Shown here: piece after piece, positions 49,161 to 60,000 of the stretch
Numbering within the stretch: the stretch's first letter is position 1
How the letters are laid out: every line of letters begins with the position of its first letter
NCBI RefSeq assembly: GCF_964355755.1
Contig: NC_092675.1
Span: 21,654,912 to 21,714,911, forward strand
DNA length: 60,000 bases
Source of the DNA: Antedon mediterranea
Taxonomy: Eukaryota; Echinodermata; Crinoidea; Comatulida; Antedonidae
Direction: 5' to 3'
Made by a program: the position numbers and the translations under genes
The notes under the pieces: model-generated
What the model saw: the letters and a program-made list of their open reading frames with translations, nothing else
Databases searched by the model: none
What the model was told of the DNA's origin: nothing

Positions 49161-49927
49161 TTTAACACCCCCTATAATATTTATTATTTAACACCACCTA
49201 TAATATAATATATAATACACAATAGCATGAAATATAATAAAATGTAAAATTAACTTAACTCCTGCTGAAAAGTAGTCGTTCTCTAAAATAAATTGTGGAT
49301 AGATTTGTTACTGTATAAAACATTATTGTTTGTAGTGTTTATCAGTAAATTAATACAAAAAACTTAATTTGTGTTTGTATTAAAGGTTGTGATGATTGCG
49401 GAATCATGGTTTATATATGTTGGATTACAATTATCTTCCAATGATGAATATGCCTGACGTTTATTGAAGTACAATTATGTTCTTGTTGGCATTTTGAATA
49501 CAATATATCGATCTTACATATTACATAATTATAGTATCAGTAGTACATTTTGACTTAACTTTATTCGGAACTCGTACATCAAACTACAAATTCAACACTA
49601 AATACAATAAAAATACATAATTTTGAAGGACAAAAAAAGTAAAAACGTAGTCCTAATTGTGTATCTCACAAGATACAAGATCTGATTGATTTTCCTTAAA
49701 GAGAGTCCCTCATATAAGATCGTGTTTACTAAAACTCGCAACTTTAATACAAACAAAATAATGCAGGTCCAACCCCCTGAACTTTAGTATCAGTAAACCA
49801 CAGCGTAAAAAGTGCCAAATGATAGTTGAATACCCAAAAAATATTTGATTAATTTAAATTCACATCATTTTGTCCCAACAACATTTTAAAAGCTGTCTGC
49901 ACTCAATTTTTTTACAAGTAAAACCTA

Positions 49928-50249
49928 GTGTTATTTCATTCTTCTCTACAATCTGGTTTATTTAACTGTTTAAGTCAAAAAGATTATGCATTATTAAATA
50001 AAATAAACAGATGGGCGTGTAGGATTACTGCAATGACCATAGATGATATGACATCTACCTATGAAAATATTATGATCTCTATGGTAAAGCGTGTCCTATC
50101 ACAACCTTCTCATGCCCTCTTCAAAGAATACAATTTTCTCCCATCATTAATCCGACTTCAATCCCACCGTGTGCGAACAACCCGTTTAATATTCCAAATC
50201 ATTTATTCCTAAGTCAGTTACAGTTTTCAACAACACCGTTACTACATAA
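49928..50249 (+). pseudogene. C-terminal remnant of a non-LTR retrotransposon ORF2
   Basis: The frame reads LFNCLSQKDYALLNKINRWA, then VKRVLSQPSHALFKEYNFLPS and RVRTTRL. This matches the tail of reverse-transcriptase polyproteins of CR1/Jockey-type LINEs, where the array of H-x-L-x-x-x-F-x-x-LPSG and R-T-x-R is typical. A shift of frame near 50195 is needed to reach the natural end (FIPKSVTVFNN, TAA at 50247). It is followed by AT-rich 3' UTR and an ATT-repeat tail at about 50420-50440. Severely 5'-truncated. Confidence 0.75.
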
Positions 50250-53200
50250 TTTGGTTCTGTTTAAGTAATTTATATATAATGTGTATAATGTTTTTGTGCA
50301 ATTTTGTATAGTACTTGTGTATTATGTTCTTATATATTTATTCGTTCTTTTTAAATAGTGTACAAAAAACGAATTTCCGATGTTTTATTGGACCTAATTA
50401 ATGCTGTGAGAGCAGCGCATTATTTATTATTATTATTATTGTAAAGAATAAAAACTTTCTGAAAATGTATATTGTATGTAATGTATGGAACGCCACAAAT
50501 GCCTTAATTAATAGTGTAGTATGAAATACCTATTTTTAAGAACCTGATCTGTATACTCTGTTTAATCAATTTTGTCACCCATACAACTTAGAATATATAT
50601 GAAATTATTCAATGAAAACATCTGTCCTATACTTTACTACTGTAGTAGAAGGCGATTGGGCAAAGAAAGCTTATTTTCTAGTATTCTATATAAAAAGACC
50701 TTTATTAACATAAAGAATACAAGTTATATAATAAGTGATCCCTGTGGTATTTTGAATTGTACTATTTTTGACTGCTTATAGAATATTAGTGTAAAATGCC
50801 CTTTCATTAAAGAGCTTTAGTGTTGAACGGTAATAAATCATAATCATGTATTGTAAAAGTGCATTTCTCTTTACAAAATGTTATTGATTTTATTATTGCA
50901 TTTATTTTCCTTGAAATCAAAGACACGGGTCAAATTGAATTCAATTTACTAGAATAACATTGTCAGTTATTTGATTATTGTCCCCAGAAAAACATAAAAT
51001 ATTCAATAATTGTAAGTTACCCATTTGTACGTTCATAATTATACAAAATATATGAAACATATTTATTATAATTAAAAAGTTTCTGATAGCATACAGCTTG
51101 TGTACATCATGTGGATTGTATATGATACATATATTATGTTACGCTTGCTAATATCTTTGTCGCTTAGCTTTGATTACTGAATCCTAGACCATTCCTTTTA
51201 AAATATTATTACTGTATATATTGAGTGAGTATAAATCCCACTCCCTATACTTCCTATTCAAACCCCCTTGGGCTAGACACACACCATATACAGTATAAAT
51301 TAGGGGTAAAAGAAGATTCTGTTTCTTCTACCAAAATCTCTGTAGTTCATTTTGGTTTGTTAGTCAGTTTGTTTTGTATGCTTCTTAAGCTTCGTAAACG
51401 TGGCAATTAATCAAGAAGAAATACTTACAGGTACCCGGTTATTTTCTTTACATTTGATATTTCAAATAGGAAGTTCTAAAATACAATAAATCTCCCTCTT
51501 ATACTAGTACTGCATATCTCAATCTCATTATTTGAATAAATGTATATAATTTTTAAAGAAGAAACAGGATTTAAGAAACAAATTTTGTTATTGTTTTTGT
51601 CTATATGGGAACAACAGCTTTCAAATCCATAAAACAGTCTCTTGGCAATGAATTGACATTATAAAATTTTACCATGAATAATTAAAATTTATTATCACGA
51701 TATTGCAGAAACTTAAGAATACACAAAAGGTGAAAGTGCAGTCCCTATTAAGGAGGCACCTAATGGATGGACTTAAAAGTTAAGTTGGCTGTAGTGTATA
51801 TATATTGCCCTCACTCGATTAACTGGAAAGCATCGTTTGAATAGCCAGGTCCCATAGGAGGGTGTTCTGGTAATATTAAATCTTTCTTTTTATCATTATT
51901 TTTTTTTATATATTGAGTTTTAGTTTTACTTACTGTGTTTCATTAGAGCAAACTCCTGTAGAAAATTAAGCTTGTTTTCTAGTCGATGTTGAGTTGCGCA
52001 AATCTTCCCAACTCAACGTCAACGGGAAAAGAGGCTTTAATTATTATTGGATCAAGATGAATGAATGAATATATCACCAGTATAATTTGAACCCAGGATT
52101 CAAATGGAAACCAGTAATTTTTGGGCCAAAATGAAATATTTTGATAGATAGAAATAATTTATCTGAAATTTAATTAATTGGTTTGATTATCAAAATATAC
52201 ATGAATATGCTGGCACAACTGCGCGTAACTCTATACAATACTTTAGATTGTTGGCGATACTCGACACGCAAAATCAATAATTTTTACTGTAGCACCGCGA
52301 GAAGGGAAAGTGTCATCTGTACTTACCAACAATAATGACTGAACTGCAATTCAACAACAGTATTATAAGTGGGTAGTTCTTTCTGTAATAATTGCTAGAC
52401 TACATGATTATTATTTCATAATTACCATAAAGTAAAATATTGAAATTAAAGTTCATTCATATTGTTCAAAGTGTACTGTATAGCAACGTATGGCCAGTAT
52501 ATTGCTGTGAAAAATCATTCAATTACTATTGTACATTTCCAAGAATGTAATGAAAGGTTGTGTGCTTTAATTCTGTGTGCTGTAATTCTCTTTGATGTTC
52601 GTTTGTGAAATATATCAACCTTCGTGAAATATATCAACGTTCTCGGTTATCTCATGGATGTGTGAGTTTTTTTCATATTCATTTATTTATTTATAAATTG
52701 ATTAAAGTGATATCAAGTGTACATAATTTATGTTTTCAATGTAATTATTTGCTTTTTCTATTATTTTTGTCATTTATTTTAACGTTAATAGTGCCTACCT
52801 GAAGTAAAACCCCTCGTTTGGGACACGCAAATTCAGGAGACATACAAAAAATATGGCTGGGATTTCCATAAAAAAATACTAGGTCTAACAGACAAGGATA
52901 GATTACAACAGAGTTTCATCATATAAAGTTGGATGAAACCTATAATCCAATTGGGATGTTAGATAATGTTATTCCACTATATTACATAGTATAGTCATGG
53001 ACCTATAAACTAATTTTTATGTCCATAGTATAGTACAGCACATCCCGGTGAGATCCTTGATTGCATCCTTGTGAAATCCCAGGTTGATGCACAGAATCCT
53101 TATCCATTTTTTTTTTTTATATAAAACTCTGGCTATGGCTTTTCGAAGAACGAATTTAATGTCTCTGACTCTTAGAGTTGTTCTTTTTTGGATTTAATGG

Positions 53201-53669
53201 AATTTGATTTGAATAGAATACTGTAACTTAGTTCCTATACATCCAAGCACTTCTTTCTGACCCAGATTTTTTTTTTTTTTCTTTTAAGTAGCTTTTATTG
53301 AAGTATATTTTAAGCTTCTATGGCCAACTAGTCCAGCTATTAGTAGGTTTTTTTTTTTGTTTTTGGTTTTTTTTTTGCTACCGTTTTTTTTATACATTTT
53401 ATTATATTGGGATAATAGGGGAAAATAAAACTATACCACTGATAAATGAACAGGTTATTGGTCTTATTATTAGGGCCCCCTGATACTACGTTATACAGTA
53501 GCATCTCAGTCTTACGTAGACGCCAAACCATGCTCGTTATTCAGACATGTATTGCGATTCCTTGTTGCAAAAAAAAATGATGATGGGGGTTTTTTGCGGA
53601 TGCTCCCACTTGAGGACATATTTCATGGATTATACAATTTATTAGGAGGGGTTCAATGACTTCTACTTT

Positions 53670-53740
53670 TCGAGTTATATCTCGCTTTTCGAGAAGAATG
53701 GCAATTGTTGGTTAATATCAAGGTAAGCAAAACTCATAGC
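53670..53740. repeat. Inverted relative of the repeat at 30095
   Basis: CTACTTTTCGAGTTATATCT, CGCTTTTCGAGAAGAATGG and ATCAAGGTAAGC match the inverse of 30095-30165. Confidence 0.5.
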
Positions 53741-54621
53741 CTATACCAACAACACTGTTTCCATCTCTGCACACAAACAATTGAGTGATTTTTACTATTT
53801 TTTTTTTTTTTTTTTGACATTCTGGATTTGTTTTTCTGCTTACAGTTACTTTCCCATTAAAATAATTATTTTTATTTTATAATTAAAAGACAAGTATTTT
53901 ACATCAAGACCCCTAGGGGAGTAAGTCTTTAACCAATCAACAAGCTACAATATACCAGATACTGTACTGTACTATCAGCTTGTGTATATCAAAGTATAAT
54001 AAATGTTCATCCATATGTTGTTATTCCATCTTCTACAACTTTCATTTCAACTACTGTAGATAAATTGTATCCTATAGTTTGTGACACATGTTATCCATCA
54101 TCCTTTTGTGCTTTAAAAGACTGATATATGTATGCGCAAATTATACCTTAATGGGAGTTTTCATAAACCTTTTAATCTCATCTCTGATCACGCAAAGCCA
54201 TTGTATACCAGAATAGCTTTTTTTTAGCAAAACAAGTTGGTTAAATCAGGCAGGATTGTGTTCATTTAAACAGTTTGACACATACAGGTATTCAAGTTTA
54301 ACATGAATACATACAGTACATGTCAACAACACTATATGTAGTAACATTCTCAAATAGAAGTTAATAAAATTACATTTTAGTCAGTTCATTGACATTTAAT
54401 TGTTTAAATATAAATATTTCCTTGTTTGTATTTAGAATATACTGCAAGGATTGATTTACACAATGGATTATACTGGATGATATATTTATTTTTTCATTTC
54501 AACCATATTTAAAAATGGTGGTCCATCCAGCTGAAACTGATCATTATATACAATAATATTTACTGATTAAAATTAATTTAATATACCTTATTTGTATATT
54601 ATAACACTCTTTTTTCATAAT

Positions 54622-54650
54622 GGGGGGGGGGGGGTGGGGTTGGGGGAAGG
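54622..54650 (+). other. G-quadruplex-prone run
   Basis: A run of about 14 G is followed by TGGGGTTGGGGGAAGGG, which satisfies the four-tract G-quadruplex pattern. Homopolymer length is unreliable in assemblies. Confidence 0.6.
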
Positions 54651-55572
54651 GATGTCGAGTTAGGCTACTGGTCTACTACTTGCCTCATAATTTTACTTGT
54701 CCACACTACAACACGATTAATCATGATGAGCTTTTGTTGGGATAATATACATACTGTGTGTCCAAATCCTTGTAATAGAAACATGCCGTTACCGTGAGCT
54801 ACAGAGATACACATGGAAGTTGCTAAACAAATAGCATATTTCACCTTTTCTCATTCGTTTCTATTTTCTTTCTTTTTTTCTTCTTTTTTATCCAATCCCC
54901 TCACCCTTTGTTGTTATTATAGACTAGGCATGATCACCCATACCAAAAGTCATAAGGTGCAATTATACATAATATATTCCATTAATAATTATAAAGGCCT
55001 ACACTTTATTGTCCCAAACAATATACTCTGTGTGAAAAAACCTCGTGCATACTACAAACATCAATATACAGGACTTAAATTATTTATGGATCATTCCTAC
55101 TGTGTATTGACTGTTATTGTTACATACTGAATTATCTGTAACATTGTAAAGAATTTTACAACTTATCCACACCTCACCACACAAGTATTGGTGTAATATT
55201 TGTATATTTGCTACAGAAAATAACATACCGTGTGAATTGTAACATTCATGGCTCCAACATTATTTATTTATAGTTTGCCTGCTGTGTGTTGACGTATGTA
55301 CATTTAGTAATAACTAATAACTAAAAAAAAAAGGCTCATTCCATTTTTCTGAAACTTTTTTCTGAATTATATTTCCTTTATAAACATTGATTAATTCTAG
55401 ATTTGTATTTCTTTTGATTAACGTCCACACCAACCAAGTGTATTGTTTTAGCGTACTACACTAAATGTTGTATCTGTACTGAAATATTAAAGTGTTTCAA
55501 TATATAGCGATGCATATGTAATTCAGCGTTGTGTCCAATTTCCTATGATGACAAGAAGGATCCTGAAAGATG

Positions 55573-55782
55573 AAATTTCCATTGTAATGTTAAGCATAGA
55601 CTTGTTTCTGAACACCTTCGTTTTTTCTATGTTGTTTATAATTTGATCTTGCTATCAGCGTCATTTGTTAATACGCCAAATTTCCATTGTAACGTTAAGC
55701 ATAGACTTGTTTCTGAACACCTTCGTTTTTTCTATGTGGTTTATAATTTGACCTTGCTATCAGCGTCATATGCCAATACGCC
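55573..55782. repeat. 105-bp tandem duplication
   Basis: Units start at AAATTTCCATTGTAA at 55573 and 55678. They share GTTAAGCATAGACTTGTTTC and GCTATCAGCGTCAT with only a few substitutions, so the duplication is moderately recent. Confidence 0.9.
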
Positions 55783-56406
55783 ATATTCCATTGGTGTAAA
55801 CAACCTACAGTAGTAGGCTAATTCCATATGATTTGTGTGGCCCACATGCCGCTTTCTGTAACCTGAACTAGCATCAGAAAACTACATAAATAGGTACAGT
55901 AGATACAGTATGTCGTGCTACTAAATGAGCCTTATATTGCCAGAGTACATGATCACATTGAGAAGACAGGTTGTCTGTCGTTTATTAGTTTTATGCTGTA
56001 CTTACTGTATGTTGGACTAATAATAAATTGAGCCTGATCCATAAACAGAAATAGAAAAAATTTTATAGTTTTCCACTATGCCTATTGATACTATGATAAT
56101 TTGAGGATCATGCAGTTATATCTATTGTCCGTTGTATTGACTGGTGCTTAAATGTAATATATCTTATTTACATAATTCTAATTACAAATTCAATTAATTC
56201 ATCTCTTTAGAAAATATATTGCGCATTTCAGTTAATTTTTCTTTTCAAATAAAAGACAGTTATCCTTGTTTTATCAAATTTAATTCCAATTAAGCCCGCT
56301 CAAGCATTACAAACTACAATTCTATAGATTTTCCTGATAATCCCCAACTGAGTTCAGCCACTTGTATGTGCACCGATCCGCATTATTTGTGATCACATGT
56401 TCAAAT

Positions 56407-56838
56407 CTATGATGTCACACAGGTAGGTCACTCAGCCTATTACGTCATAGATAGTGGGTTCACGGTCATTTCATGAACTTTTGGATATGTAATTTAATTT
56501 TTAATAAGAGAACTTGAAGGTATTAAAATGGAAACAACTTTGATATGGTTACTAGGCTGTGTTACCATTCACGTCATGCAGTGTATTTATTAATACAACA
56601 ATTTGGTCAATTGTAATTTAATCTATGATGTCACACAGGTAGGTCACTCAGCCTATTACGTCATAGATAGTGGGTTCACGGTCATTTCATGAACTTTTGG
56701 ATATGTAATTTAATTTTTAATAAGAGAACTTGAAGGTATTAAAATGGAAACAACTTTGATATGGTTACTAGGCTGTGTTACCATTCACGTCATGCAGTGT
56801 ATTTATTAATACAACAATTTGGTCAATTGTAATTTAAT
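56407..56838. repeat. 226-bp tandem duplication, apparently identical copies
   Basis: The unit starts CTATGATGTCACACAGG at 56407 and again at 56633; no difference was noticed between copies. Each unit begins with an imperfect palindrome (ATCTATGATGTCA ... TTACGTCATAGAT) and includes a second CACGTCATG motif. Confidence 0.95.
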
Positions 56839-57095
56839 CCAGAGTTAATAGGAATGCATGACATATATAAGAAAATGGCAGAATTCAGGTACATATAAAA
56901 TATATTGTTTATAATATGCATTTTTTTTATATTCTGATTTTTTTTAATTTGATAATTTACATACTGTAGATTCTTTAGGTTCATAGACTGGCAGATAATT
57001 TTTGCACTCTCATATTTTAATGTACATTGCACGGTTGCTTGGATAGCCTGATTCATCTAAAGTGACATTTTCAAATCTAGTTTAGTTCTGTGTAT

Positions 57096-57399
57096 AGAGT
57101 TCTGCGGTGCTGACGTCACGACCGTAGATGGCGCTGCGTGGATGGTAGGTGGCGCTGCATGGTTGCTAGCCAACCAAAAAATGCGTTTAACCTGCCTAAG
57201 TGACTCCTATTTTACCAATTGTTTGGAATATGCTTATTGAAGTAGTCATTTTAAAACTAATTTTCAATAAAAACAAACTAAAAATTCAAAAGATCACTAA
57301 ATATTTGTTTTTAATAATCTATTTATTCTTCAACTGCAGTTTAAGTTTTAAAAAATCAAGCTAAGATACTGTTGTGACGTCAAACCGCAGAACTCTATT
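57096..57399. mobile_element. MITE with CRE-containing terminal repeats
   Basis: Ends are ATAGAGTTCTGCGGT plus TGACGTCAC at the left, and GTGACGTCA plus ACCGCAGAACTCTAT at the right. The interior is AT-rich apart from two GGCGCTGC motifs. Flanking TA is compatible with a target duplication. Confidence 0.75.
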
Positions 57400-57573
57400 A
57401 TAACTATAATAATTGATTGTGTGCAATATGGCACAATTCAGTTATAAAAACTTACAAATGCATTTTTAAATAATTAATTAAAATTTGCTTAATTTTCTTG
57501 CTTAAATATCAGATTGATTGAAATATAGCAAAATTCAGATATAAAAACTTCCTTTCAAATAAAATTATTTAAA

Positions 57574-57610
57574 CTAGATGGTACGCTCGCTTCGCTCGCG
57601 TACCATCTAG
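57574..57610. repeat. Perfect hairpin, 12-bp arms
   Basis: Arms CTAGATGGTACG and CGTACCATCTAG enclose a 13-base loop made of CGCTTCGCT. It is very CpG-rich in AT-rich surroundings. The GGTACGCTCGCTTCGCTCG word is one I have seen repeated in marine invertebrate genomes, so it may be an element end. Confidence 0.6.
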
Positions 57611-59344
57611 GTCGTGCCCACAGATGGTTCTCGAATACACAGTAATTTCAGCGTAACAAAACTGGCGATTTCAAATGTACGTACCGCAAGACTATAGGCC
57701 TATACATTGTCGTTTACAGAAACAAATAAATAGACACGATGATTTATCTAGTCAACTAAAATTAGCACCCTGGGAATTACTTCCGAAGGAGAAACTTATC
57801 ACAAAATGAGTCCAAGTTTTTGATTTGGACTCATTTAAAGAAACCCAATTTGTGTTTTGTATGTAACATTAGGGTTGAGGGATGGGAAAGTGGATAGGTA
57901 CAAAGAGGAACAATTTTTAAATATATTCTTTTATCCACTCAGTAACGAAATATTTTTTTCATGTTTTATAGGCCTATAAATAATATACCTCTAAATACAG
58001 TAAAACATTTGCGATTTAATACTTTTTTTATTTTATTTATTTATTTATTTATTTTAAATATTCATTGTACACTAATTTTCCCCGTGTATGGCAAGAGATT
58101 CCTAATTATATTAGAGAACATTCTTTATTTAGTTTAGTTAAAACTGTCACTGTCATAATCGATTGAAATATTAAAGTACCATGTCACGATACACCACTAC
58201 GACGTTTATATTTGGTAATTATTAATTAATACAAACGTTGAGAAAGAACTGTCAGTATAAAGTTTATTTGTATATAATAATGTGTTTATATATCTAACAG
58301 TAGAGCCTATCCACAATCTCGCAAGTTTATTCTCAAAGGGCCCATATATTTACCTACCGTATGTGTTAAACCAAGGGCTCATAAATTTACCTACAGTACT
58401 TGTGTTAAACCAAACTCTGGCAGACTGAGAGATTGGGATGTTCCATTCATCGCAAATCAATAGATTTGTATAATCGTATATTAAATCTATCAAAATAGTA
58501 TTTTTTAAAGAAAATCGGCCTGTCTTCAACATTATGATGGTGTACTCTAGCTGTTCAACCGGTTTTCAGCTATTAAAAACAATTATCGTAGGAGGAGATA
58601 GGAAAATGCGAAGCCTCCTCGCATTTTTGTGGCGGGTATTTTTCAAGACGGACATCCATTATACAGTGTATACCACGGTCGGAAAACACCCCTATTTGGG
58701 GCAAATCTTGGAACCTAAATTCGTTTTAACCGTCAATAACTTATTATCTAACTTAATTTAATTAGTAAACAGGGTTACATCAGGTGGTTAAAATCAGTAC
58801 CGAAAGTACGAACCAACTTTATATACCATCGAGTAAAAATTATAGAAGTAAGGCGCGATTTACCAAATTTTGCCCTTACGTAAATTTATATATAGATGAC
58901 TTACTTATTATCATAATTTATTGTGTGAAATATGGCAAAATTATAAATGCATTTTTTAATAGTTTTATTATTAATTTTTCTTGTACATCTGCTGTTTCAG
59001 TACATTAGTTGTTGTAACTTTTTCAACTTGTATAATAATATATGTTTTTCAAATATAAGGAATATTTCTATGTAATAGATGTTATTACACTTTCAACAAG
59101 TTTAATCCTATTCTAATGGTTTTATCTACTTTCTTCAAATTCATTTGATAGCTTTAATACATGTCTTTCCACAAACTCATTTTGTTGAAGATCATATTAT
59201 TAGCCTTATTTGTCATTGACAATATTTGTAACATGCTCATCAGTTCGCTAATGACATTTTTACATGAAGATGGAAACTTGTCGTTAATTAAAGTCCTAGA
59301 ATTCCATCAGTTTATTTCTAACAGTAGTACTGTAAAGTAATTTT

Positions 59345-59500
59345 CTATAGAACCCCTATTAAGAGAACACCTTCGGGACCCAACAAAGTGTCACCTTAAT
59401 AGGGGTGTCTACGTGGTGTTAAAAAACATATATTTCCTCTCAGTCGTTTCACAGGGAAGTGTCCCTTGAATAGGGGTGTACCAAAAGTGCGTGGGAGAGG
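59345..59500. repeat. GGGACAC-type dispersed repeat, copy 2
   Basis: GGGACCCAACAAAGTGTCAC is the inverse of 31061-31078. It is surrounded by CCTTAATAGGGGTGTC and CCCTTGAATAGGGGTGT. Confidence 0.5.
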
Positions 59501-59639
59501 GATTTTACAGCATTAGATTCCCTACATATTTTTTTTTCAAATTATATATCTACATATCTACATATGATACATAAATTGATATAGTAGTTTAGTAGCTGTA
59601 TATTTAATGTACTCATAACTTCATTATTGCAATTAAATC

Positions 59640-60000
59640 ATAATCAAATGCCCCTTTAAAACTATCATTTTACCTGCAATTATGAGCTCCACATTACGTC
59701 ATCAAATGCCCCTTTACAACTATCCTTTTACCAGCAATGATGAGTTCTATATTACATCATCAAATGCCCCTTTAAAACTATCATTTTACCTGCAATTATG
59801 AGCTCCACATTACATCATCAAATGCCCCTTTACAACTATCATTTTACCTGAAATTATGAGCTCCACATTACATCATCAAATGCCCCTTTACAACTATCCT
59901 TTTACCAGCAATGATGAGTTCTATATTACGTCATCAAATGCCCCTTTACAACTATCCTTTTACCAGCAATGATGAGTTCTATATTACGTCATCAAATGCC
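59640..60000. repeat. 58-bp satellite array continuing off the right edge
   Basis: AAATGCCCCTTTA recurs at 59646, 59704, 59762, 59820, 59878, 59936 and 59994, exactly every 58 bases. Two unit types exist: A (ATCATTTTACCTGCAATTAT, GAGCTCCAC) and B (ATCCTTTTACCAGCAATGAT, GAGTTCTAT), in the order A, B, A, A-like, B, B. The array end is outside the window. Confidence 0.95.

Larger units (their letters stand above)
50450..55572. other. Long AT-rich stretch without recognised genes
   Basis: Contains the G-rich run at 54622, the repeat at 53670 and a possible LINE 3' end at about 51740-52075 (AACTCAACGTCAACGGG followed by an ATGA-repeat tail). No coding exon could be supported. Confidence 0.4.

Noticed and set aside
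53340-53531. Minus-strand 63-codon frame beginning MVWRLR
   Set aside because: It runs through poly-T/poly-A tracts and has no coding-like composition; the GTAAGA after six codons is not enough support.

Overview
This window is AT-rich animal nuclear DNA. Genes are broken into short exons with GT..AG splice sites, introns are long, and interspersed repeats are dense. The repeats include tRNA-derived SINEs, ends of non-LTR retrotransposons, many terminal-inverted-repeat elements and tandem arrays. The style of the secreted multidomain gene, the frequent GGCCTA-type words and the repeat types suggest a marine invertebrate deuterostome, possibly an echinoderm. That placement is inference and the species cannot be read from the sequence.

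Left part (1-7401, minus strand): a secreted or surface protein gene whose 15 consecutive exons chain in perfect phase to 772 codons. The order is signal peptide, EMI domain, EGF, a Cys-rich module, a second EGF, then repeated beta-sandwich-like modules. It probably continues off the left edge. Middle left (12162-19151, minus strand): a five-exon gene for an 812-residue, very charged, low-complexity, probably nuclear protein. Its last exon and 3' flank lie inside a 2267-bp tandem duplication (about 10422-14957) whose copies look identical, leaving a second, truncated last exon downstream. A compact promoter at about 19150-19345, with a perfect CRE and an NRF1-like palindrome, may also drive a plus-strand transcript whose first coding exon (20568) starts with a myristoylation-type MGSSNT.

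Right part (20.6-60 kb): mostly intron or intergenic sequence with few coding signals. A handful of isolated exon-like segments on the minus strand (32.8, 33.2, 35.5 and 41.4 kb) look coding but do not chain in phase, so they are kept as separate weak calls. The rest is repeats: a 1.34-kb hAT-like element with a 7-bp target duplication; an element built of ATACCGTAT palindromes around a broken Myb/SANT-like reading frame; a tRNA-Asp-like SINE family including a tandem pair; a minus-strand hammerhead ribozyme core of the kind carried by Penelope-like elements; several MITEs; a 9-copy minisatellite; and a 58-bp satellite that runs off the right edge.

No rRNA, CRISPR array or complete functional tRNA was found.
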